From assembly GCF_003182155.1 (NCBI RefSeq), contig NZ_QGTG01000015.1:27640-91639 (forward strand): a DNA stretch of 64,000 nt, given 5' to 3'. The notes under the pieces were generated by a model, which worked only from the letters and a program-made list of their open reading frames with translations, was not told where the DNA came from and ran no database searches. Positions 9,374 to 18,350 of this stretch are shown here, piece by piece (the first letter of the stretch is position 1; the number at the start of each line of letters is the position of its first letter). The DNA comes from Chitinophaga sp. S165 (lineage in GTDB: Bacteria; Bacteroidota; Bacteroidia; Chitinophagales; Chitinophagaceae). A program made the translations under genes and the position numbers.

Positions 9374-10237
9374 ATGAAAAATATTCTGGTAACCGGCGCC
9401 AATGGCCAGCTGGGACAAGCATTGAAAAAGATTGCTGCGGACTATTCCGGGTTTTCGTTTGTGTATACCGACTTCAATGAGCTGGATGTTACCAGCGAAG
9501 AAGCTGTGGCTAACTTCTTCTCACAGCAGGAAATACATGGCTGTATCAACTGTGCAGCGTATACTGCGGTAGACAAAGCAGAAAATGATGAGGAACTGGC
9601 ATTCAAACTGAACTTTGAAGCTGTTTTGAACCTGGCTACTATTTGTCAGCAACACGGGGCACAGTTTGTCCACATCTCCACTGACTATGTCTACGATGGC
9701 AAACAGACCGTACCTTATTCGGAGACTGACGACGCCAGCCCTGAAAGTATTTACGGCAGCTCCAAATTACGCGGTGAAGCAGCGGCTATAGATACCAATC
9801 CGGATACCATTGTACTACGTACTTCCTGGCTGTATTCTGAGTTCGGTGTTAACTTCGTAAAGCGTATGCGTGAGCTGATGCAGGAGAAGGACAACCTGAA
9901 CGTTGTATTTGACCAGGCAGGAACGCCTACCTATGCGGTGGACCTGGCAAAGGCTATCCTGGATGTGCTGACTAAAGTATGGGATGCTCCGGGGAACTAT
10001 GGCGGCGTATATCACTTCAGTAATGAAGGGGTGACCAGCTGGTACGACTTCGCAGTGGCTATCAGAGAGCTGACAGGGGCCTCCTGCACCGTGGCGCCTA
10101 TTACGTCAGACATGTACCCTACTGCGGCGAAAAGACCCGCTTACAGTGTCATGAACAAACAAAAGATCAGAGATACTTTCGGCTTACAGATCCCTTACTG
10201 GCGCGAAAGCCTGAAGGCTTGCCTTAAAAACCTGTAG
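9374..10237 (+). CDS. rfbD: dTDP-4-dehydrorhamnose reductase
   Basis: 287 residues. It uses NAD(P)H to reduce dTDP-4-keto-L-rhamnose to dTDP-L-rhamnose, the final step. The N-terminal TGANGQLGQAL nucleotide motif, NCAAYTAVDKAE, the HISTDYVYDG loop, YGSSKLRGE (catalytic Tyr-x3-Lys) and VLRTSWLYSEFG.NFVKRM are all present. It is the last gene of the operon and is followed at once by a strong terminator (10257-10287). rfbA, the first-step enzyme, is not in this window. Confidence 0.95.
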   Translation: MKNILVTGANGQLGQALKKIAADYSGFSFVYTDFNELDVTSEEAVANFFSQQEIHGCINCAAYTAVDKAENDEELAFKLNFEAVLNLATICQQHGAQFVHISTDYVYDGKQTVPYSETDDASPESIYGSSKLRGEAAAIDTNPDTIVLRTSWLYSEFGVNFVKRMRELMQEKDNLNVVFDQAGTPTYAVDLAKAILDVLTKVWDAPGNYGGVYHFSNEGVTSWYDFAVAIRELTGASCTVAPITSDMYPTAAKRPAYSVMNKQKIRDTFGLQIPYWRESLKACLKNL

Positions 10238-10256
10238 ACCGTATACTAAAAAAGTT

Positions 10257-10287
10257 AAAGCCCTCGCACCATTGGTACGAGGGCTTT
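10257..10287 (+). terminator. Intrinsic terminator after rfbD
   Basis: Stem AAAGCCCTCG / CGAGGGCTTT, with inner ACC/GGT pairing and a short loop, followed by actttttat. It closes the sugar-nucleotide operon and faces the convergent gene at 10308. Confidence 0.85.
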
Positions 10288-10307
10288 ACTTTTTATACAG
10301 GTTCCTG

Positions 10308-11003
10308 TTATTTCTTTACGTGAGTGATTTCCATATGACCGGCAGGTTTACCATCTTTGGAAGTTTCTGTTTTCACTACCCCAAAGCCAGGCGCAAACCA
10401 TTCTGCAGCCACCATATCCATAGGGAGGTTCATGCCCATCATTTTCATGGAAAGGCTCATATTATAGCTGATCTTATAACAATCCCAGCTACCGCCGGCG
10501 GTCGTTACTTTCTCCTTCCCAACCACTTTACGGTCAGTCACTTTATACTGAAGGCTCATATCCATGCCATTGGCATTGCCGCTCATGTCGAATGAGCCAT
10601 CAGGCAGGGATTGTCCTTCTTTCAAATTAGCAGGATAATTCAGGAATGCATTCCCTTCTGACTCCATTTTCATGTTCTGCAGCTGCGGAAGATTGGGCAG
10701 GGACATTTTCATATCCACCATGATCTCTCCACCGGTACATTTGAATTTTCCTTTTCCGGAAGAGATGGTTTTACCTTTTGCATCTTTCAGTGTAGAAGTA
10801 AAATCGGATACGCTGGCACTACCTTCCTTACTGACAGACAATACGTTGTATACGTTTTTAGCTACAGCCGTGCCCTTTGCGTCGAACATGGTCATCTCTA
10901 CTTCTGCGTTATTCAGCAAATAGTAGTAATTCTTACAGTCCTGGGCACTTAACACATTGACTGCCAGCAGCAGACATGCGATAAAAAACAAACTTTTTTT
11001 CAT
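10308..11003 (-). CDS. Secreted protein, TapB/DUF3108-like
   Basis: 231 residues with a clear signal peptide (MKKSLFFIACLLLAVNVLSAQ, cleavage near residue 20), so it is exported to the periplasm or surface. The mature part begins with DCKNYYYLLNNAEVEMTMFD, is rich in beta strands and methionine, and contains GGSWDCYKISYNM followed by AAEWFAPGFGVVKTET. This layout (a usage test, a rigid strand core, then W[FY]APG.G.V..E) resembles proteins annotated TapB or DUF3108-like in Bacteroidetes. No catalytic residues are evident. It is monocistronic. Confidence 0.75.
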   Translation of the reverse strand: MKKSLFFIACLLLAVNVLSAQDCKNYYYLLNNAEVEMTMFDAKGTAVAKNVYNVLSVSKEGSASVSDFTSTLKDAKGKTISSGKGKFKCTGGEIMVDMKMSLPNLPQLQNMKMESEGNAFLNYPANLKEGQSLPDGSFDMSGNANGMDMSLQYKVTDRKVVGKEKVTTAGGSWDCYKISYNMSLSMKMMGMNLPMDMVAAEWFAPGFGVVKTETSKDGKPAGHMEITHVKK

Positions 11004-11102
11004 AATGTATTCTTTACAGAAAATGGCGGTTTTATCCGGATGTTAATGTACGAATTTCCTGTACATCGCCCTTCTCCCCCATATCGTTTAAAATTCTTTT
11101 CT

Positions 11103-11110
11103 TACGTTTG
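11103..11110 (+). promoter_or_regulatory. Candidate -7 box for tyrS
   Basis: TACGTTTG fits TAnnTTTG exactly and ends 21 bp before the tyrS ATG, giving a very short leader. No clear -33 element was seen. Confidence 0.4.
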
Positions 11111-11131
11111 CAAAAATTATCCCAATTAATC

Positions 11132-12415
11132 ATGAACCTGATAGAGGAATTACGCTGGAGAGGAATGGTGCAGGATATAATGCCGGGCACAGAGGAGCAA
11201 TTATTAAAAGAAATGACTACTGCTTACGTGGGCTTTGACCCGACAGCAGACTCCCTTCATATAGGCAGCCTGGTACCTATCCTGCTGCTGGTACACCTGC
11301 AAAGGGCCGGTCATAAGCCACTGGCGCTGGTGGGTGGTGCTACAGGTATGGTGGGTGATCCTTCTTTTAAGGCAGAAGAGCGGAAAATGCTGGATCTGGA
11401 TACCCTGGCGCACAACCAGAAAGGTATTAAGGCACAACTGGAGAAGTTCCTTGATTTCGACCCGGCTAAACCTAATGCCGCCGAAATGGTCAATAACTTT
11501 GACTGGTTTAAGGACATTTCCTTCCTGGATTTCATCCGTGATGTAGGTAAACATATTACTGTTAACTACATGATGTCCAAAGATTCTGTAAAAAGAAGAC
11601 TGGAAGGAGACAGCGGGATGTCCTTTACAGAATTCACCTATCAGCTGATCCAGGGATACGACTTTTTCCATTTATACACTGCGAAGAACTGTAAACTGCA
11701 AATGGGCGGTTCTGACCAGTGGGGTAATATAGTGACCGGTACTGAACTGGTACGCCGTAAGGCGGGTGGTGAGGCGTTTGCGTTCACCTGTCCGCTGCTG
11801 AAGAAAGCGGATGGCAGTAAGTTTGGTAAATCTGAGAATGGTAACGTGTGGCTGGACCCAGAGAAGACATCTCCGTACCTGTTCTACCAATTCTGGTTAA
11901 AAACACAGGATGAAGATGCCAAGAACTATATCAGGATATTTACTTTCCTCAATAAGGAAGAGATTGATGAAATGATCACAGCTCATGATCAAGCCCCTCA
12001 TTTACGGCAGCTCCAAAAAAGACTGGCTCAGGAACTTACCATCTTTATCCACGGCGAAAAGGAGTATGAATTTGCCGTCAAGGCAAGTGAGATGCTGTTC
12101 GGTAAAGACACTGCTGAGATATTAAAGTCACTGACCGAACAACAATTGCTGGAAGTAATGGATGGTGTACCTCAGTTCGAATTTGCAGCATCCGATATAG
12201 ACGCAGGAAAGGATATTGTTTCATTTCTCGCGGAAACGGGCATTCTGCCGAGCAAAAGTGAAGCCAGAAAGATGGTACAGAACAATGGTATCAGTATCAA
12301 TAAAGTAAAGGTTACCGGGATAGATGCAGTGATTGACAAGAACCAGTTACTGAATGGCAAATACATTCTTGTACAGAGAGGAAGTAAAAACTACTCCCTG
12401 GTAATAACGAAGTAA
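11132..12415 (+). CDS. tyrS: Tyrosyl-tRNA synthetase
   Basis: 427 residues from the ATG at 11132 (a TTG eight codons upstream also lies in frame). It charges tRNA-Tyr with tyrosine. Class I signatures: the HIGH variant HIGS at 43-46 and the KMSKS variant KFGKS at 230-234. The tyrosine-binding segment YVGFDPTADSLH, GGATGMVGDPS and QMGGSDQWGNI are present. The C-terminal ~70 residues form an S4 RNA-binding domain (SEARKMVQNNGISINKVKV). It is single, with a -7 box just upstream and a terminator just downstream. Confidence 0.97.
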   Translation: MNLIEELRWRGMVQDIMPGTEEQLLKEMTTAYVGFDPTADSLHIGSLVPILLLVHLQRAGHKPLALVGGATGMVGDPSFKAEERKMLDLDTLAHNQKGIKAQLEKFLDFDPAKPNAAEMVNNFDWFKDISFLDFIRDVGKHITVNYMMSKDSVKRRLEGDSGMSFTEFTYQLIQGYDFFHLYTAKNCKLQMGGSDQWGNIVTGTELVRRKAGGEAFAFTCPLLKKADGSKFGKSENGNVWLDPEKTSPYLFYQFWLKTQDEDAKNYIRIFTFLNKEEIDEMITAHDQAPHLRQLQKRLAQELTIFIHGEKEYEFAVKASEMLFGKDTAEILKSLTEQQLLEVMDGVPQFEFAASDIDAGKDIVSFLAETGILPSKSEARKMVQNNGISINKVKVTGIDAVIDKNQLLNGKYILVQRGSKNYSLVITK

Positions 12416-12436
12416 ACAAAACAGTATAAGAACGAG

Positions 12437-12468
12437 GGCTGGCAATTCATATTTGCCAGCCTTTGTTA
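12437..12468 (+). terminator. Intrinsic terminator after tyrS
   Basis: Perfect 9-bp stem GGCTGGCAA / TTGCCAGCC with a 7-nt loop, then tttgttattt. Confidence 0.85.
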
Positions 12469-12505
12469 TTTAATCTCTTTCCGTTGTGACCTGTAACGTG
12501 TTATT

Positions 12506-13021
12506 CTACTCTATATCCAGTTCCCCATGTTCCCCTTCCTCATACCTTTTGCCCCTGATGATCGAGGTCAGCATATTAAAGAAGATGACCATCTTACTGG
12601 AGGAATTGTCCCAGAACCATGCCTGCTTTGTGTCGACTTTGAGAAGGCATAATCTTGGATCATCAATGCCGTCAGGAAACCAGACTTCTACCGCCGGCGT
12701 CCATAACTGCTTCATTTTCTCCTTGTCAACGATGATCGAACCAATACCAAAGATGTTCAGATAGGTATTGTGTCCTGGATGAGAGTAGATGAGGTTTAAC
12801 TCATTATTCTCGGAAATCTGGGTGACCTTACCAGAATACTCGTTTGAAAAGAACCAGACATTTCCTTCCTTGTCCACATCCACGGTGGCCATAGGCCTGG
12901 AAATGACATGTCCATGATCGTCTATTGTGGTGAACATGCATATCCGTACTTCGTTGATCAGGTCAGTGACCTTCCGGATAGCATCTTCTCTTTTGAGGAT
13001 CGCTCCCATTTCTAAATGCAT
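12506..13021 (-). CDS. General stress protein 26-like FMN-binding split-barrel protein
   Basis: 171 residues; the start could also be the Met at codon 5 (13009). It belongs to the pyridoxamine 5'-phosphate oxidase-like split barrel: VRICMFTTID..GHVISRPMATVDVD, NVWFFSNEYSGKVTQISEN and NLIYSHPGHNTYLNIFGIGSI match the GSP26 group. It ends in WFWDNSSSKMVIFFNMLTSIIRGK. Members bind FMN or a related cofactor, and their physiological reaction is largely undefined. It is cytosolic and monocistronic. Confidence 0.85.
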   Translation of the reverse strand: MHLEMGAILKREDAIRKVTDLINEVRICMFTTIDDHGHVISRPMATVDVDKEGNVWFFSNEYSGKVTQISENNELNLIYSHPGHNTYLNIFGIGSIIVDKEKMKQLWTPAVEVWFPDGIDDPRLCLLKVDTKQAWFWDNSSSKMVIFFNMLTSIIRGKRYEEGEHGELDIE

Positions 13022-13052
13022 TTGCTATCCAACAGTAAAATTCATGCCACAA

Positions 13053-13096
13053 CTTAAAAAAAAGCAGGGTATTGTAAATACAACACCCTGCTTTTC
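13053..13096 (-). terminator. Intrinsic terminator of the amidohydrolase operon
   Basis: 10-bp stem AAAGCAGGGT / ACCCTGCTTT (13061-13070 and 13085-13094), continued inside by ATTGT/ACAA. On the minus strand it is followed by a run of T residues. It lies 19 bp after the stop of the 13115 gene. Confidence 0.85.
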
Positions 13097-13114
13097 AATG
13101 ATTTTCTATTTTTT

Positions 13115-14407
13115 CTACTTCAAGCCGTACTTATGTTTATAACGTTCGTACAGTTGTTTGTGTTTATTGTCGAGGTTGATCTCCCTGCCCTGAATGAAGG
13201 CCTGGGTTACAATGCTGCTGCGCATATCAAGAAGATCGCCTGTGCTGATAACGATGTTAGCATCCTTACCTGTCTCCAGTGATCCGGTCGTTTTATCGAT
13301 TCCCAGGATCTTTGCGGCGTTCAATGTAACGGCCGTCAGCGCCTCTTCCTTTGACAAACCATAAGCACTAGCCGTACCTGCTTCAAACGGCAGGTTACGT
13401 TGTTGCCAGAAGCCTTCATTGCTCAAGCAGAACAATACACCTGCCTGCTGTAACTGAGCCGCCGTTTTATATGGCTGGTCCACATCATCATCTGCCGTAA
13501 CAGGCAGGCTATGCGGCTGGCCAAGTACCACAGCAATATTATTCTGTTTCAGGACATCTGCTATGATCCAGGAATCTGCACCACCAGCAATTACCACGTC
13601 AATGCCGAACTCTTTTGCAAAGTCGACTGCCACCAGCATTTCCTTTACAAGGTTACAGTGAATGAACAGCTTCTGTTCTTTTGTGAACAGCTTCCGAACT
13701 GCTTCAAATTTCAGGTTTACCGCGCTGTGTTTATCTTCCTGGTAATACGCTTTTGCTTCACTCAGGAAGGCGCGCACCTTACCGGTCTTTTCAGCAAACT
13801 CCTCTGCCCTGTCTTTAGTGATAGGGAAACGTCCGGGCAGTGAAGGCGGTGGCAACAGGCTTGGCATATAGAAATGTATAGCCCCATCTTTCTTATAGGC
13901 AGCATCTTCCCAGTTCCACGCATCCAGTTGTACTACTGAAGAAGAACCAGGTATCATTCCGCCTTCCGGAGTTACCTGTGCTAACAGGATACCATTAGAT
14001 CGAAGGGTATTGATCACTTTAGAGTCGGTATTGTAAGCTACCAGCGAACGAACTGACGGATTGATCTCCCCTACTTCGCTGAAGTCGTTGGTTGACCTTA
14101 CAGCTTCCACTTCTGTCAAACCCAGGGAAGTAAGCGGTGCGATAACGCCCGGATATACATGTTTACCTTTCAGGTCTACGACTATTCCATCGGCAGATGG
14201 AGCAGGAAGATTATTGCCTACGGCAGTGATCTTTCCGTTCGTGAAAACCAGTGAACCGGTTTGGAAGACCTGTCCGTTACCGGCATGAATAACACCATTG
14301 ATCAGGTAAACGGTCTTCCCCTGCGGAGGGGCAGGATATATTGTTTCCTGGGCCATTGCTGCCGTACAGGAAAGTGCTGTGAGATATGTTAAGATGATTC
14401 GTTTCAT
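13115..14407 (-). CDS. Exported amidohydrolase-like protein lacking metal ligands
   Basis: 430 residues with a signal peptide (cleavage after about AMA-Q at 19-20). The fold is that of imidazolonepropionase-like amidohydrolases: an N-terminal beta domain (YLINGVIHAGNGQVFQTGSLVFTNGKI), GKHVYPGVI, a barrel, and a C-terminal ILGIDKTTGSLETGKDANIV. The metal-binding HxH that should follow GVID is replaced by APLTSLG at 90-96. The later His/Asp positions are also lost (VIAGGADSW, CLSNEG). It is probably not a conventional metal-dependent hydrolase. It follows the larger amidohydrolase at 14434 by 26 bp and shares its operon. Confidence 0.85.
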   Translation of the reverse strand: MKRIILTYLTALSCTAAMAQETIYPAPPQGKTVYLINGVIHAGNGQVFQTGSLVFTNGKITAVGNNLPAPSADGIVVDLKGKHVYPGVIAPLTSLGLTEVEAVRSTNDFSEVGEINPSVRSLVAYNTDSKVINTLRSNGILLAQVTPEGGMIPGSSSVVQLDAWNWEDAAYKKDGAIHFYMPSLLPPPSLPGRFPITKDRAEEFAEKTGKVRAFLSEAKAYYQEDKHSAVNLKFEAVRKLFTKEQKLFIHCNLVKEMLVAVDFAKEFGIDVVIAGGADSWIIADVLKQNNIAVVLGQPHSLPVTADDDVDQPYKTAAQLQQAGVLFCLSNEGFWQQRNLPFEAGTASAYGLSKEEALTAVTLNAAKILGIDKTTGSLETGKDANIVISTGDLLDMRSSIVTQAFIQGREINLDNKHKQLYERYKHKYGLK

Positions 14408-14433
14408 GTTGTTTGATTGATACTGTCCGGCAA

Positions 14434-17400
14434 TTACAATTCGCTGTTTCCATCTGTCAGGCGTTGCTGATGGCCTCCCTGCAGATCTTCACAATGGTAC
14501 ATTTCTTCCATAGAAGCAGCTGCTTTCTGGGTAGGCGTACCTTTTTTCTTCTCTCCCAGCATTTTCTGCACCAGGCGGTTACGTTCTTTGCTGATACGTT
14601 GGCGGAGCTCAAAGTCTTTCTCCCTGTCAAAATAAACGATACCGTCTACAAGGGTCTTGTCAGCCTTCGCATAAATGCTCAACGGATTATCACTCCAAAG
14701 TACGAGGTCGGCGTCTTTACCAGCTTTAATACTACCTACCTGTGCATCCACGTGCAGTAATTTAGCCGGATTGAGGGTGACAAGCTTCAGTGCTTCCTCT
14801 TCTGTCATATCACCGTACTTAATGTTCTTTGCAGCTTCATGGTTCAGCCTGCGGGCCATTTCAGCATCATCAGAGTTGATGGCAACATTCACACCTACAC
14901 GTTGCATGATGGTAGCATTATAAGGGATAGCATCCTGCACTTCCATTTTATACGCCCACCAGTCAGCGAAGGTACCAGCGCCGGCACCATGCTGTTTCAT
15001 TTTATCGGCCACTTTATATCCTTCCAGGATGTGGGTGAATGTATTCACACGGAAATGAAAAGTATCAGCCACATGCAGCAGCATATTGATCTCACTCTGT
15101 ACATAAGAGTGACAGGTAATAAAGCGTTTGTTGTTCAGGATCTCTACCAGCGCATCCAGTTCAAGATCGCGGCGTTTGCCTGCACCTGCTTTTTCATAGT
15201 CACGGGCACGGGTAAATGCATCTGCCAGTACCTGTTCAACGCCCATACGTGTTTGCGGGAAACGTTCGCGCTGGCGATCACCCCAATTGGATTGCTTCAC
15301 GTTCTCACCCAATGCGAATTTGATAAAAGGATCAGATCCGGCAAATTTCAGTTCTTCCGCATCAGCGCCCCAGCGTAATTTTATCAGCTGGCTTTGTCCG
15401 CCGATAGTGTTGGCAGAGCCATGCAACAGATGAGAAGCGGTCACGCCTCCGCTCAGTTGTCTGTAGATATTCACATCATCCGGATTCACGACATCAGCTA
15501 TACGCACTTCTGATGTTACAGATTGTGAGCCTTCATTCACACCTTTGGATATAGCGATGTGAGAGTGCTCATCAATGATACCTGCAGTGAGGTGCTTACC
15601 CGTACCATCGATCACGCGGGCATTACCGGCAGGTAGGTTCTTACCTATCTGTGCGATCTTGCCACTACGTACCAGCACGTCTGTATTTTCAAGTTTGCCT
15701 TCTTTCTCGTTTGTCCAGACAGTAGCATTCTTTATCAGCACATCCTGCTGTTTAGGCAATGCTTCCCATCCGTAACCGTTGAAAGGGAAATAAAGATTGC
15801 CTATCTGTGGAGCAGTCTTAGTTTTGGTAGTATCCGGCTTAGAAGCGGCAGCAGTGAATGCAGCACTCCATTTCACCCATTTACCACTTGTATCAAGCCC
15901 TGTACCCGTCCATTCTGCAGCTCCTGCTACACCGCTCAGCCTCAGTTGCTCGCCACCTTTCCTTAATGGGAAAGCAAGTTTAACCAGCTGACCATTTATA
16001 GTAACGGTACCCGCCAGTGTATCCTGCTGGATCAGCGACAAAGCAGGTGTTGCAGCAGATCCTTTTAACAGGATAGTATATTTAGTGTTGCCTGGATTGA
16101 TAGTGAGTGTATATGTGCCACGCACGTCTTTCCAACCTTCGTCTTTAACAACATATTTTTTCCCCTGTACCCAGTTCTGGAACAGAATTGTGTTCTCATT
16201 AAAGATAGTGCCTGATGTTACCAGGAAGTTAGCCAGTTTACCAGGCTCCAGTGAACCTACCTGGTCATCAGCTTTGATAATACGTGCAGGCGCCAGTGTC
16301 AATGCGTCTAATGCCTTTTGTTCGCTGAGACCATATTCAATAGATTTTCTCACAGCTGCGAGCAACTGTTTTACATCTTTTAATCCGGATGCGGTGAAGC
16401 AGAAAGGAATATTCGCCTTTTCAAAAGCAGCAGCTTCTGTAGGCGCCAGTTCCCAATGTTTCATATCACTCAGCGCAACAAAACGTGCATCGTTCGGGTC
16501 CTCTACATCTATAGGTTGCGGGAAGTTCAGCGGCAGGATGAATGACGCTTTGGTAGCGATCATTTCAGGAATACGCTGGTATTCATTACCACCAGCCCTG
16601 ATAATGTATTGCACGCCAAATTCATCGCCTATTTTATCTGCACGTAAAGCATCCCATTTATCCTGTGCTTCAAATATCTGCGGTAAGTTGCTATTCTCAT
16701 TCCACGCCTGCAGTGTAAGGTTAGTACCTTCTTTTGCAGGATGCGACTGATACCACTGGGCATCGAGATATGTTTGCCGTAATAAAGCGATGCTACCCAT
16801 TAAAGAACTTGGATAGTTCTGGGTAGAGCTGCCTTTATCAAATGAAAAGTGCGCACTTGCCTTCTCTTTCACCAGCACTTTATTGTCACGATCGTCTGCC
16901 AGTGTCACCAGTACACCGGTACCACGGGCAATGCCATCCTGCTGATGAGAAAGCACGGTACCAAAACCAACATTACGCAGAGATGCAGCACTTGTACCAT
17001 CTACCGTGAAAACTGTTGCAGCATTCACTTCACTCTTAATAGCCTGGTTCCATCCATATGCGCCTTTGGTAGCAGATAAGAACTGTGGGTCCGACCTGTA
17101 ACTACCGGCGGCTTTCTTTACGGCAGGCGTTCCATAATCGCTATACAAGTCTACGAAGGAAGGGTAAATATATTTACCTCCACAATCGATCACTACAGCA
17201 TCTTTAGGTACGGGACCGTTGCCTACACTCACGATACGGCCATTGCGGATCACGAGGGTGGCATTGTTCAATACAGTACTTCCATTTTTTACAATAGTGG
17301 CTTTAACAAAGGCGTAACAGCCTTCTCTGTTATCTGCTACACCATTCACAGGAAAGGTCTCCTGTGCCCGGGCATAACTACCTGCAAGCAGGCCGCCCAA

Positions 17401-17451
17401 TAAAAGACACAGATGGGAAAGCCGCTTACGCGACGAAAAAAGTTTACTCAT
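14434..17451 (-). CDS. Two-domain exported amidohydrolase
   Basis: 1005 residues with an N-terminal signal segment (LCLLLGGLLAGSYARAQ). There are two amidohydrolase-like units in tandem. The first (~30-430) has the beta domain and GKYIYPSFV but carries DLYSDYG where the DxHxH metal motif belongs, so it looks inactive. A linker of beta strands follows (~440-550). The second unit keeps the full set: GIIDEHSHIA, FITCHSYVQSE, FTHILEGYKV and INSDDAEMARR, so it can hold a metal centre. It ends with VGSIKAGKDADLVLWS. The substrate is unknown; family members act on cyclic amides and peptides. First gene of a two-gene operon with 13115. Confidence 0.88.
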   Translation of the reverse strand: MSKLFSSRKRLSHLCLLLGGLLAGSYARAQETFPVNGVADNREGCYAFVKATIVKNGSTVLNNATLVIRNGRIVSVGNGPVPKDAVVIDCGGKYIYPSFVDLYSDYGTPAVKKAAGSYRSDPQFLSATKGAYGWNQAIKSEVNAATVFTVDGTSAASLRNVGFGTVLSHQQDGIARGTGVLVTLADDRDNKVLVKEKASAHFSFDKGSSTQNYPSSLMGSIALLRQTYLDAQWYQSHPAKEGTNLTLQAWNENSNLPQIFEAQDKWDALRADKIGDEFGVQYIIRAGGNEYQRIPEMIATKASFILPLNFPQPIDVEDPNDARFVALSDMKHWELAPTEAAAFEKANIPFCFTASGLKDVKQLLAAVRKSIEYGLSEQKALDALTLAPARIIKADDQVGSLEPGKLANFLVTSGTIFNENTILFQNWVQGKKYVVKDEGWKDVRGTYTLTINPGNTKYTILLKGSAATPALSLIQQDTLAGTVTINGQLVKLAFPLRKGGEQLRLSGVAGAAEWTGTGLDTSGKWVKWSAAFTAAASKPDTTKTKTAPQIGNLYFPFNGYGWEALPKQQDVLIKNATVWTNEKEGKLENTDVLVRSGKIAQIGKNLPAGNARVIDGTGKHLTAGIIDEHSHIAISKGVNEGSQSVTSEVRIADVVNPDDVNIYRQLSGGVTASHLLHGSANTIGGQSQLIKLRWGADAEELKFAGSDPFIKFALGENVKQSNWGDRQRERFPQTRMGVEQVLADAFTRARDYEKAGAGKRRDLELDALVEILNNKRFITCHSYVQSEINMLLHVADTFHFRVNTFTHILEGYKVADKMKQHGAGAGTFADWWAYKMEVQDAIPYNATIMQRVGVNVAINSDDAEMARRLNHEAAKNIKYGDMTEEEALKLVTLNPAKLLHVDAQVGSIKAGKDADLVLWSDNPLSIYAKADKTLVDGIVYFDREKDFELRQRISKERNRLVQKMLGEKKKGTPTQKAAASMEEMYHCEDLQGGHQQRLTDGNSEL

Positions 17452-17647
17452 TGGCTTTGTTTGACAATTTAGATTTTGGGTTCATAGTGTGTTCACAATC
17501 AGCAATGTCTATCCAGGAGATAATCCCAGCTGATCCTTAAAAGTAACAAATGATTAATGTGACGCCTGCATATTTATCTAGATTTTTGATGATTGGTATT
17601 AATATTGCAGCAATTTCCTATATTTAACAGGAGATAATTTCCTTTTT

Positions 17648-18076
17648 ATGAAAACATTTATGATCCGTATCAGTGGGCTGTTGGTGTGTCTGTTATTGGC
17701 TATCAGTAGCACCAGTATGGCACAGAGGGGAGATACGGCAACAGCAAAAAAAGTGCGCTTTACGCCGGAACAACGCGCTGATAAAATGAGTGATAAACTT
17801 GACCGGCGGTTGAACCTTACCAAACAGCAGGACAAAGATATTCATACGATCAATACTGATATAACCCGTCGTATGGAAGAACTCAAACATAACACGTCCC
17901 TTTCTAAAAAGGACAAAATGCAGCAGATGAAAGCATTGAACGAAGAACGTAACCAACGCTTTAAATCTGTGCTGACGCCAGACCAGTATAAAAAGTGGAA
18001 CGACTGGGAAATGAAAAAGAAAGAACAGATGGAAGCCAGGATGGATAAAAAGCAACAAAAACGTAATGCCCGCTGA
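17648..18076 (+). CDS. Spy/CpxP-like periplasmic helical protein
   Basis: 142 residues with a signal peptide (MKTFMIRISGLLVCLLLAI..., cleavage near SMA-Q). The mature part is highly charged and helical, with LDRRLNLTKQQDKDIHTINTDI, a middle KKDKMQQMKALNEERNQRFKSVLTPDQY and a Lys/Gln-rich tail. Two LTxxQ-type motifs (LTKQQ, LTPDQ) recall the Spy/CpxP envelope chaperone family and the Bacteroidetes DUF4890 group. It is single and divergent from the amidohydrolase operon. Its function is inferred only from the family. Confidence 0.7.
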   Translation: MKTFMIRISGLLVCLLLAISSTSMAQRGDTATAKKVRFTPEQRADKMSDKLDRRLNLTKQQDKDIHTINTDITRRMEELKHNTSLSKKDKMQQMKALNEERNQRFKSVLTPDQYKKWNDWEMKKKEQMEARMDKKQQKRNAR

Positions 18077-18350
18077 TAAGCTGCAACCAATACCACTATA
18101 ACCAGTAGTACCACATACCAGGTCAACACGGCCCTATGCTGTCAGTCAGTCGCAGGAAGCATATTTCACAACGGTTATAACAAGTGCCAGGAATTATACA
18201 ACTCTCTTGTACCAGGATCTGTTATTCAGGTTTAACCCTTACCTCAGTTATAATTAAATTTCTAAGAGATGATCTTCACAATAAACTCACCATTGGTGAT
18301 TGGGCTTATTGTTGTATTGATTTAAATTTACTGCACGACAAAAAATCCAG

